Origin: Candidatus Gastranaerophilales bacterium
GTDB lineage: Bacteria > Cyanobacteriota > Vampirovibrionia > Gastranaerophilales > Gastranaerophilaceae
Assembly (NCBI GenBank): GCA_021199975.1
Contig: JAJQHF010000033.1
Coordinates: 1 to 12,351 of the forward strand
Direction of reading: 5' to 3'
DNA: 12,351 nucleotides
The notes beneath the pieces were generated by a model. It had not been told where the DNA came from and ran no database searches. It saw nothing but the letters and a program-made list of their open reading frames with translations. This document shows, piece by piece, positions 6,517-12,351 of the stretch (position 1 is the stretch's first letter; each line of letters opens with the position of its first letter). The position numbers were made by a program, and so were the translations under genes.

Positions 6517-7856
6517 TTTCAATGAATATAGGCTCACAAGTTGTATCTAAATTAGGTTCTCCAAACTCAAAAGTACCGTTAGCAATAAAAGATGTCTTTA
6601 ATAGTGCAGGATATACATATTTTTCATATGATGCAGGCGGTGATATAGAAGCAAAAGACAGGCTTGTCGATGAAGTCGGAACAGGAGCGTTATGGTTATT
6701 CGGAATTCCAGGATATAAGAAATTAATAGACAAAACTGTATTTAAGAAAGCCGGAATATCTCCAGATGTAGATGTAAGAGTCATAAAAGATAAAGATTAT
6801 ATAAAAAAAGCAATAGAAAATGCTCCTACAAATGAAATCTGTAAAGAAATAGAAACGGCAGGAAAGAATGCCGGAAAAACAAAAGCTCTAACCCTGCTTA
6901 AATTTGCAATGGCATTGGGTTTAACAATGGCATCATACTTTGGGCTGACAAAGTTCAAACAAAATATGACAAAGAAAAATATAGAAAAGGAATTTTTAAA
7001 AAAACAAACAAATAATGAAAATAAAGAAGATATAAGCCCATATAAAAATACAAATCCGATATTTTCCGAATTTACAAATGTATCAAATAATAATCCGTCC
7101 TTTGGTTCTTCTGCAATAATAAAATCCGCTGAAAATTTCATTCTTAACCCCGTAAAAAATATGATGGTACTTGATGCCTGTATATCAGGAGAAAGACTTT
7201 CTCATTCAAGAACAAAAGGAGAATTTACTGAATACGGAATAAAAGAAGGTTCCTTCTTATTTTTTGTATACGGTGCAGATAAATTTATAAAAAAAGGTAT
7301 AGAAAAGTGTTCTCAAAAACTTTTTAAAGCCCCGATAAAACTTGATGCAAATTTCTTATTATCAGATTTATCTGAAAAAATATTAAGTGATAAATCATTG
7401 CAGGAGGAAATTAATAATTTTGGAAAAAATCTTTCAAGTAAAACGGATACTGCTTCATTATATGATTATATATTCAAAAATCAAAACAACACAGTAATAG
7501 AAGCAGCGAAAAAATCGGGTATAATTTCAACGGTAAAAGATAAAGCAGGAAATACAAAAATAGATACCAGAAAATATATAGACCCCAAAGAAATTAAATC
7601 CCTTGTTAAAGATTTACAAGACTTCGCAGCGAATTCAAAAAGTAGCAAAGATATAAAATCCTACTTAAACAAAATAAAAGCATTAAAAGTAGGCTCAACA
7701 ATTCTTAATATAGGAATATGCTGTTTCTTCCTGGGGTTTGTAGTGCCTAAAATGATGTATAAATACAGAAATAATCATCAAGACGGAAGTAAAGAATTTC
7801 ATGTAAAAACAGAATATGAAAAAGAACTTGCAAAGAAAAGCGAAACACAGCTTTAA
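6504..7856 (+). CDS. Hypothetical membrane-associated protein, unknown family
   Basis: I do not recognise this 450-residue protein. It is lysine/asparagine-rich. It has one clear hydrophobic segment (LLKFAMALGLTMASYFGL, near residues 132-149), a weaker one (EGSFLFFVYGADKFI, near 248-262) and a strong one near the C-terminus (STILNIGICCFFLGFVVP, near 398-415) followed by a charged tail ending KKSETQL. The stretch between the first two is polar and probably disordered. The N-terminal part (KDVFNSAGYTYFSYDAGG, GALWLFGIPGYKKLID) looks folded. Two starts are possible. ATG 6504 has no ribosome site. ATG 6522 (MNIGSQVV) has GGGGG 11 bases upstream and follows a small ORF closely, so the protein may be 444 residues. 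The frame is uninterrupted and codon use matches its neighbours, supporting a real gene. Confidence 0.75.
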   Translation: MGALISMNIGSQVVSKLGSPNSKVPLAIKDVFNSAGYTYFSYDAGGDIEAKDRLVDEVGTGALWLFGIPGYKKLIDKTVFKKAGISPDVDVRVIKDKDYIKKAIENAPTNEICKEIETAGKNAGKTKALTLLKFAMALGLTMASYFGLTKFKQNMTKKNIEKEFLKKQTNNENKEDISPYKNTNPIFSEFTNVSNNNPSFGSSAIIKSAENFILNPVKNMMVLDACISGERLSHSRTKGEFTEYGIKEGSFLFFVYGADKFIKKGIEKCSQKLFKAPIKLDANFLLSDLSEKILSDKSLQEEINNFGKNLSSKTDTASLYDYIFKNQNNTVIEAAKKSGIISTVKDKAGNTKIDTRKYIDPKEIKSLVKDLQDFAANSKSSKDIKSYLNKIKALKVGSTILNIGICCFFLGFVVPKMMYKYRNNHQDGSKEFHVKTEYEKELAKKSETQL

Positions 7857-7870
7857 AAATAAAAAATATG

Positions 7871-7879
7871 TGGTATAAT
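7871..7879 (+). promoter_or_regulatory. Extended -10 promoter for the 95-residue gene
   Basis: TGGTATAAT is a perfect extended -10 (TGn plus TATAAT at 7874-7879), 15 bases after the preceding stop. The -35 position overlaps the end of the preceding gene (CTTTAA at 7851-7856) and is poor, as often with extended -10 promoters. Transcription would start near 7886. AAGGAG at 7888-7893 then serves the ATG at 7904, giving a leader of under 20 bases. Confidence 0.65.
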
Positions 7880-7903
7880 AAAAAGGTAAGGAGTGTAAGG
7901 TAA

Positions 7904-8191
7904 ATGTTGACATCATATTTAGCAATGCAAAATGCCATAGCAGCAAATAATATGGCTCAATCAAGAATGATGCAGTCATCATCAAACATGTTGTCATCTG
8001 TAAGTTTCGGCGACAGCCAGCCGCTTCGCCCGTCTTTTGCCGCAGCAGCTTCCGCTGATGAACTTCAAACAAAAGCTGATGAAACAAAAGTAACTGTTTT
8101 ACAAAAGCTTATGGATGCATTAGAACAAAAATTAGGTAAAGACATAGAACGTTCAACACCTAAATATGGCGGCTTAGATTATAAAGCTTAG
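7904..8191 (+). CDS. Small hypothetical protein (95 residues), unknown family
   Basis: No family is recognised. Residues 1-45 are rich in Met, Ser, Ala, Gln and Asn (AMQNAIAANNMAQSRMMQ) and contain an SFGDSQP motif. An alanine run (FAAAASADEL) leads into a likely helix, VTVLQKLMDALEQKLGKDIE, with heptad-like leucines, and a short tail ending YGGLDYKA. There is no signal peptide or membrane segment. The first 30 residues could form an amphipathic helix. It appears to be its own transcription unit: an extended -10 promoter with AAGGAG lies upstream, and a large hairpin 15 bases after the stop may end it. The dedicated promoter and good ribosome site suggest appreciable expression. A structural or secreted role is possible but only a guess. 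Confidence 0.75.
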   Translation: MLTSYLAMQNAIAANNMAQSRMMQSSSNMLSSVSFGDSQPLRPSFAAAASADELQTKADETKVTVLQKLMDALEQKLGKDIERSTPKYGGLDYKA

Positions 8192-8199
8192 TAAATTTT

Positions 8200-8228
8200 T
8201 TGAGTAAACACCTTTCGTATGATATAAT
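8200..8228 (+). promoter_or_regulatory. Strong promoter for the HELDH protein gene
   Basis: TTGAGT at 8200-8205 and TATAAT at 8223-8228 are separated by exactly 17 bases, and the -10 is extended by TGA at 8220-8222. Transcription is expected near 8235, so the mRNA leader would be only about 17 bases. It would contain GAAAGGTG (8237-8244) as the ribosome site for ATG 8252. The spacer coincides with the left arm of the inverted repeat at 8206-8247. Confidence 0.7.
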
Positions 8229-8247
8229 TTGCATACGAAAGGTGTTT
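8206..8247. repeat. Perfect 16-bp inverted repeat enclosing the -10 element
   Basis: The left arm AAACACCTTTCGTATG (8206-8221) is exactly complementary to the right arm CATACGAAAGGTGTTT (8232-8247), with a 10-base loop ATATAATTTG (8222-8231). The loop holds the -10 hexamer and the right arm holds the ribosome site of the next gene. As RNA from upstream it would form a stable hairpin ending in a short T-rich stretch (8245-8250), so it may terminate the 95-residue gene's transcript. As DNA it could be a dimeric repressor operator. Both roles are inferred; the symmetry itself is directly seen. Confidence 0.8.
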
Positions 8248-8251
8248 TGTA

Positions 8252-9868
8252 ATGCGAAGAAGACCAAGATATCCAATTCCAAAAAAAAATCTCATATTTT
8301 GTATAATTATTATTTTTATATTTGTTTATTACATTTCTATCCCAAATGATATGAAAAAAATAAAGAAAAATAAAACATATAAAGAAATGTTGGAATACAG
8401 AAATACAAACGAAAACAACATTCATAGCAAAAAACAAGTAAATGAAATTGAGCAATATACAACAAATGCACTGCAAACAGCAAATGAAGATTTTGAAGAA
8501 TCAGAAATTGAAAAACCTGTTAAAATCCAAAATACAAAAGAAAATTATGACAAATTACTTGATGATATAGCACAATACCCCGCAAAAAACAGAACAGCTG
8601 TATTATATATTGTAAATAAAGTTTTAAACTTCAAGGGGTATCCTTCAAACATAATTAATATAGTAACAACTGATATAAATCAATCAAAATCAAAAATACA
8701 AAATACCTATAATGTTGCAAATTTTGATTTTAAAACAGGATGTATTTATCTAAGTGAAGAAATGCTCTACAGCTTAAATACGCAAGTATTAACAGCAATA
8801 CTGGTACATGAACTTGACCATTTTGATAAGTTAGCCAAGGTATGCAAATATATGGGAATTCAAAAATTTAAAAATTTATTTGAAGAAAATAATATTTCTA
8901 ATATCGACACAAATTTTTGGAGCAGAGCAGCCATTTATGCAAATACGACAGACATTAAACCCGAATTTTATGAAGAAGCGTTAAAAAGATTTATAACCCA
9001 AAATAACCTTGAACTATTAAGTTCGTATTCTGATTTTTACCGGCTTTCGGAAAATATGAGAAACCCGTTAGAAATAAGTGCATATGAAGCGTCAGATTAT
9101 GTATATAGCCACTATGGAATTGAAATACAAGAAGGTCCAATGAAAAAAATGACCAAAAAATTTAATGATGTGGATTGGGCTATATATAATTCTATTTCTA
9201 AAAACCCTCTTTTAAAAGATGAAAGAATTGCGGTATTTGACTATTTTTTCCTAAAAGCAATTCTAAACTTATATCCTAATTATCAGGATGAATTTGATAA
9301 TTGCATAAATAATAAAAACGGAGATTTAACAGACTTTTGGCTTACCTTTGAAAATAGCGCAAAAAGCTTTTATCAGAAAGGTCAAATGGATAATGCCACC
9401 TATGAAAAAATGTTGAATTTGCTAATACAAACAGAAAATGAAGCAAAAAAAGGAATTACCCCAAAAGAAGGAGAAACTGTATTAAAATACAAAATTAACA
9501 CATTAAAAGCTAATTTAGTATATCCGAATGCAATAAATAACCTAAAAACATTTTCTTTAAACTATCTTAATTATATAAAATCAGAAAACATAATTGACGA
9601 CGAGCAGGAATTACAATGCCTGTTTACACTTATATGTATTGAAAATGAATTATATACAAACAGCCCGAATAAAGAAATTTCACTTTATTATATTAAGATA
9701 CCTGAAGAAATCAATAAATTATATAATTTGCAAAATAAGAAAAGAAAATTTCTTTTCTTGTATAACCATCCTGCTTTTAAAAACAAATTAACCTCTGATG
9801 AAACAGAACAACAATTATTAATAAAGCTTTTAAACCAAAGCAGACTAAATTTGAGAGTTAATAATTAA
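8252..9868 (+). CDS. Putative membrane-anchored zinc metallopeptidase (HELDH motif), unknown family
   Basis: The 538-residue protein opens with a basic stretch (MRRRPRYPIPKK) and one hydrophobic segment (residues 13-30), a likely signal anchor placing the rest outside the cytoplasm. A charged, probably flexible linker runs to about residue 90. The central domain has VLTAILVHELDHFDKL, an HExxH zinc motif at 186-190 (H186, E187, H190) at the end of a hydrophobic helix. Further on, NPLEISAYEASDYV (271-284) offers E274 or E279 as a third zinc ligand, in the gluzincin pattern of HExxH plus a downstream glutamate near ExxA. The C-terminal 240 residues are helical and charged with no motif I know. 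The ATG at 8252 has GAAAGGTG 7 bases upstream. Peptidase activity and substrate are inferred. It appears to be a single-gene unit. Confidence 0.6.
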   Translation: MRRRPRYPIPKKNLIFCIIIIFIFVYYISIPNDMKKIKKNKTYKEMLEYRNTNENNIHSKKQVNEIEQYTTNALQTANEDFEESEIEKPVKIQNTKENYDKLLDDIAQYPAKNRTAVLYIVNKVLNFKGYPSNIINIVTTDINQSKSKIQNTYNVANFDFKTGCIYLSEEMLYSLNTQVLTAILVHELDHFDKLAKVCKYMGIQKFKNLFEENNISNIDTNFWSRAAIYANTTDIKPEFYEEALKRFITQNNLELLSSYSDFYRLSENMRNPLEISAYEASDYVYSHYGIEIQEGPMKKMTKKFNDVDWAIYNSISKNPLLKDERIAVFDYFFLKAILNLYPNYQDEFDNCINNKNGDLTDFWLTFENSAKSFYQKGQMDNATYEKMLNLLIQTENEAKKGITPKEGETVLKYKINTLKANLVYPNAINNLKTFSLNYLNYIKSENIIDDEQELQCLFTLICIENELYTNSPNKEISLYYIKIPEEINKLYNLQNKKRKFLFLYNHPAFKNKLTSDETEQQLLIKLLNQSRLNLRVNN

Positions 9869-9871
9869 GTT

Positions 9872-9901
9872 TTGTAAAGAAATATAGATATATTATATAA
9901 A
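9872..9901 (+). promoter_or_regulatory. Weak candidate promoter for the ribbon-helix-helix gene
   Basis: TTGTAA at 9872-9877 and TATAAA at 9896-9901 are 18 bases apart in the 108-bp gap before the gene at 9977. The region is so AT-rich that other hexamers (for example around 9935-9946) are nearly as good. An AGGAG at 9963-9967 is the clear ribosome site for ATG 9977. Confidence 0.25.
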
Positions 9902-9976
9902 AAATAGTCAATTTTTATTTCCTAAAAGACTTTTTATAAATATAGAGCAGACAAAAACAAATAGGAGAAAAAATTA

Positions 9977-10165
9977 ATGGCAAGAGTATTGATTTCAATG
10001 CCCGAAAATTTTTTAGGGGAGATTGACAAAGTTGCGGATAATGAAAATCGCACAAGAAGTGAATTAATCAGAGAAGCTTTAAGAACATATATACACAGAA
10101 ACAAAGTCAGAGAAAACGCATTGGCAGTAAAAAATGCAGCAATCTTGGACACGCTATTAGACTAA
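9977..10165 (+). CDS. Ribbon-helix-helix (CopG-type) DNA-binding protein
   Basis: The 62-residue protein is almost entirely one ribbon-helix-helix domain: a short strand (RVLISMPE, residues 3-10), a first helix (FLGEIDKVADNEN), a turn and a second helix (RTRSELIREALRTYIHR, about 25-41). The SRSEL-like turn and REALRxY pattern are diagnostic of the CopG/Arc/NikR superfamily. These proteins dimerise, insert the paired strands into the major groove, and often act as autorepressors or antitoxins. A tail of about 20 residues (ENALAVKNAAILDTLLD) follows, where antitoxins usually bind their toxin. No toxin gene is adjacent: an intrinsic terminator follows 22 bases after the stop and the next gene is corA. 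It is therefore either a lone regulator or an orphan antitoxin. AGGAG lies 9 bases before the ATG. Confidence 0.85.
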   Translation: MARVLISMPENFLGEIDKVADNENRTRSELIREALRTYIHRNKVRENALAVKNAAILDTLLD

Positions 10166-10187
10166 AAAATTTATATTGGGGTTTTAT

Positions 10188-10221
10188 AGAACGCATACAT
10201 TATTTTGTATGCGTTCTTTTT
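10188..10221 (+). terminator. Intrinsic terminator after the ribbon-helix-helix gene
   Basis: A perfect 12-bp stem (AGAACGCATACA at 10188-10199, TGTATGCGTTCT at 10206-10217) with a 6-base loop TTATTT is followed by a T run at 10217-10221. It lies 22 bases after the stop at 10165. There is no matching A run on the left, so it acts mainly on plus-strand transcription. Confidence 0.88.
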
Positions 10222-10269
10222 GTAATAATAAAAACTTTAAATCATTAAGGATTTATGCTTTAATTTAAT

Positions 10270-10275
10270 TATAGT
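10270..10275 (+). promoter_or_regulatory. Weak candidate -10 (TATAGT) of corA
   Basis: A transcript for corA must start after the terminator at 10188-10221, so its promoter should lie in 10222-10291. TATAGT at 10270-10275 is the best -10 seen. The closest -35-like hexamer, TTAAGG at 10245-10250, is 19 bases away and poor. No strong ribosome site precedes the ATG at 10292; GAG at 10280-10282 is the best. Confidence 0.3.
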
Positions 10276-10291
10276 AATTGAGAATAGTGTA

Positions 10292-11242
10292 ATGATAAAA
10301 ATACTTAAAACAGAAGATAATAAAAAACTTTTAAAATTAAGTATAAGCGAGGCTGTTTCAGGTTCGTGGTTCAGTCTTATTTCGCCGAATGAAGAAGAAA
10401 TAAAACAAGTTTCCCTTGTTTTGGGGTTGGATGAAGATTTCCTTTTAAACTCATTGGACCTTGATGAACGTTCCCGTATAGAGATAGAAGACGGTAATAT
10501 ACTTATAATTACAAACCTGCCTGTTATAACAGATGACGGATGTTTTGATACTCTTCCGTTAGGTATTATATATACTCCTACTTCAATAATAACCGTATGT
10601 TCAAAAGATAATAATATTCTTTCTTCTTTTAATGAAACAACGGCATATTCTTTTGATACAAGAAATAAAACAGAATTTATGTTAAAAATACTGTATCGTT
10701 CGGTAAAATTCTATTTAAAATATTTAGACATTATTAATAATACCACTGACAATATAGAAACAGAGCTTCAAAAAGCAACTAATAACAAAGCTTTATTCCA
10801 GTTAATGGAAATACAAAAAACACTTGTATATTTCTCGACGGCATTAAAAGATAATGATATAGTGCTTCAAAAAATAATGAGAATGACAAATTCCAATTCT
10901 CTAAACTATATGAAAAATACAGAAGAGGATATTGATTTATTAGAGGACGTTATAATTGATACCAGACAGGCTATAGAAATGGTAGATATGCATAGAATGA
11001 TTTTAGAAGCAATGATGGAAGGTTTTGCCTCAATAATAAATAACAATTTGAACTTAGTAATGAAATTTTTAGCTGCAATAACAATTATAATGTCAATTCC
11101 GACAATGATAGGCGGATTGTGGGGAATGAATGTAAAAGTTCCATACGGCAACAACCCTTACGGATTCTTAATTGTAGTTACAATATCAGTAATATCATCA
11201 ATAGCGGTAGTATTTTATTTCAGAAAAAAAGGTATGTTTTAA
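10292..11242 (+). CDS. corA: CorA-family divalent metal ion transporter
   Basis: CorA proteins are homopentameric membrane channels that bring in Mg2+ (also Co2+ or Ni2+), gated by metal binding to a large cytoplasmic funnel. This 316-residue protein has the normal layout: a soluble N-terminal domain, a long helical region (about 120-245) rich in charged residues, and two C-terminal membrane segments. The first ends in the signature GLWGMNV, with GMN at 278-280. A short loop (KVPYGNNPYG) leads to the second (FLIVVTISVISSIAVVFYF) and a basic tail RKKGMF. The loop after GMN lacks the typical MPE-like sequence and is closer to the shorter CorA-2 type seen in many Firmicutes and cyanobacteria-related genomes, so metal preference is uncertain. 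An in-frame signalling ORF follows 21 bases after the stop. Confidence 0.92.
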   Translation: MIKILKTEDNKKLLKLSISEAVSGSWFSLISPNEEEIKQVSLVLGLDEDFLLNSLDLDERSRIEIEDGNILIITNLPVITDDGCFDTLPLGIIYTPTSIITVCSKDNNILSSFNETTAYSFDTRNKTEFMLKILYRSVKFYLKYLDIINNTTDNIETELQKATNNKALFQLMEIQKTLVYFSTALKDNDIVLQKIMRMTNSNSLNYMKNTEEDIDLLEDVIIDTRQAIEMVDMHRMILEAMMEGFASIINNNLNLVMKFLAAITIIMSIPTMIGGLWGMNVKVPYGNNPYGFLIVVTISVISSIAVVFYFRKKGMF

Positions 11243-11263
11243 AAGAATTGGCGGGATAAAGAA

Positions 11264-12351
11264 TTGAAAAATGCTTCAATATTAATAATTTCAAATGAAG
11301 AAAAAACCGGAAGGCAAATATCGGATAAAATTAAATTGCTCAGAGAATGCGATACCATAAGAATAGTGTCTTATATAGAAGCAATATCCGTATTAAATTC
11401 CACTCAACCCTCCGTAATTTTGGTATATTGTTCTAATTCGGATTCCATAAGCATTATAAAAGAAATAAGATTAATAAAAGCTTTAAATAAAGTTCCTATT
11501 ATATTTGTAATGGACTTTTTGGTTGAAGATATATTAATGTATGCGTTTGATAACGGAATTGATGATTTTTTCTTTTTAAATGATGCAGATTCCATTATAC
11601 TTATGCGAATATTTTTAACTTTGCAAAAATCAATATTATATAGACAGATAGACTTTAATGATGAAATTTTAATTTCATCTAATATAAAAGAAAAACAAAC
11701 CGGTATATATACAAAAGAACATGCACCGGAATTATTAAGAAACTTTTTTAGCAAAAGTATTGAAGAAAATCTTGAAAGTACAATATTTATGTATTTAAAG
11801 CCTGTTTCAATAAATAATAAAAAATTAAATACCCATGCTATATCAAATATAATTAAATCTGTTCCGAGAGGAAATGATGTAGTTGCATACGGGAAAAGTT
11901 TAGGATATTACTTGATTTTATATAATGCAGGCATTGCAGGCGCAAAATCGGTTTTCGCAAGAGTAAAAAAATTACTGAATAATATATGCAAAACGTATAC
12001 GGTTGCTGCCGAAATTACAACTTCCTTTGAAGAAATGGAACCGATATTATATCAAAGTTTAAAAGACCAAATTTCTGCGGGAATAGAATTTAATTATCTG
12101 TATGATATTACTTTTAAAAAGGCAGCAGAAGTGGTTGAAATTAGAGATGAAAACGGAAAGAAATTCAAAGATTTTAAAAAAGAATTTTTTGAAAATATAG
12201 AAAAAATAATTGCTCCTGTATTTTATCAGGTACAAACTTCAAATTCAGATGTACATCCCGATGCGCAAATAAAATTTGATGTAAGTGAAACAGAAAGTCA
12301 TTTTATAATAAAAGAAAATAAAATATCAAGTGAACTTATTATTACATATCC
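11264..12351 (+). CDS. Degenerate receiver plus GGDEF-like signalling protein (TTG start, 3' partial)
   Basis: An open frame of 362 codons runs from TTG 11264 to the window edge with no stop. No ATG occurs in frame until codon 83, so TTG with GGCGGG about 8 bases upstream is the best start. Residues 4-125 follow receiver topology: ASILIISNEE, PSVILVYCSNSD, VPIIFVMDF and GIDDFFFLNDAD as strands 1, 3, 4 and 5. The phosphoacceptor Asp is replaced by Tyr/Cys, the Ser/Thr by Met, and the strand-5 Lys is missing. From about 145, TGIYTKEHAPELL resembles the GGDEF-domain start (TGLYNRRxFxELL), and NDVVAYGKSLGYYLIL (204-219) aligns with NDVVARYGGDEFAIIL. The GGDEF signature thus reads GKSLG, so cyclase activity is unlikely. 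A further region from about 290 is unassigned. It probably shares the corA transcript. Confidence 0.65.
   Translation, partial: MKNASILIISNEEKTGRQISDKIKLLRECDTIRIVSYIEAISVLNSTQPSVILVYCSNSDSISIIKEIRLIKALNKVPIIFVMDFLVEDILMYAFDNGIDDFFFLNDADSIILMRIFLTLQKSILYRQIDFNDEILISSNIKEKQTGIYTKEHAPELLRNFFSKSIEENLESTIFMYLKPVSINNKKLNTHAISNIIKSVPRGNDVVAYGKSLGYYLILYNAGIAGAKSVFARVKKLLNNICKTYTVAAEITTSFEEMEPILYQSLKDQISAGIEFNYLYDITFKKAAEVVEIRDENGKKFKDFKKEFFENIEKIIAPVFYQVQTSNSDVHPDAQIKFDVSETESHFIIKENKISSELIITY

Noticed and set aside
9880..9946. Direct repeat AAATATAGA at 9880-9888 and 9938-9946 as an operator
   Set aside because: Nine A/T-dominated bases repeated in a very AT-rich gap are expected by chance, and they are not in a phase suggesting a paired site.
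11240..11263. Readthrough fusion of CorA with the downstream signalling domain
   Set aside because: The shared frame is a one-in-three coincidence. CorA ends naturally after its second membrane segment and basic tail, and no readthrough signal is evident.
11271..11285. ATG 11271 as the start of the last gene
   Set aside because: It is out of frame with the long coding region and reaches a stop after four codons.
1..12351. CRISPR arrays, insertion sequences, tRNA or rRNA genes, prophage
   Set aside because: No regularly spaced repeats, transposase motifs, terminal inverted repeats or RNA gene signatures were seen on either strand.

Overview
This AT-rich window reads as chromosomal DNA of an uncultured, probably anaerobic gut bacterium. 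Codons such as AGA and ATA are common, intergenic gaps are tiny, and several lysine/asparagine-rich proteins belong to no family I recognise. The gene mix and protein style resemble Gastranaerophilales (Vampirovibrionia/Melainabacteria). That placement is inference from general familiarity; there is no rRNA or other phylogenetic marker here to prove it.

Layout. (1) Positions 1-92, minus strand: the first 30 codons of rlmH, a 23S rRNA methyltransferase, running off the left edge. A 117-bp divergent intergenic region follows. (2) Positions 210-6359, plus strand: a tight six-gene array with gaps of 1-23 bases. It encodes an FAD-dependent oxidoreductase with a cysteine cluster, the glycine cleavage proteins GcvT, GcvH and GcvPA, an ArnT/PMT-like membrane glycosyltransferase, and YidD. 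The PLP-binding partner GcvPB and the L protein are absent, so the glycine cleavage set here is incomplete. (3) Positions 6445-8191: a possible 23-codon leader ORF, a 450-residue membrane-associated protein of unknown function, and a 95-residue unknown protein with its own extended -10 promoter. (4) Positions 8200-9868: a promoter embedded in a perfect 16-bp inverted repeat, driving a 538-residue membrane-anchored protein with a HELDH zinc-protease-like motif. (5) Positions 9977-10221: a 62-residue ribbon-helix-helix protein closed by a clear intrinsic terminator. (6) Positions 10292-12351: corA, then an open frame that starts at TTG and runs off the right edge. It encodes a receiver-like domain that has lost its phosphorylation residues, joined to a degenerate GGDEF-like domain.

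Functionally, the left half joins one-carbon/glycine metabolism with envelope genes (glycosyl transfer, membrane protein insertion). The right half is a run of small transcription units for poorly known envelope or regulatory proteins. The features most worth a second look are the promoter/hairpin composite at 8200-8252, the degenerate signalling protein at 11264-12351, the putative surface metallopeptidase at 8252-9868, and the missing gcvPB.
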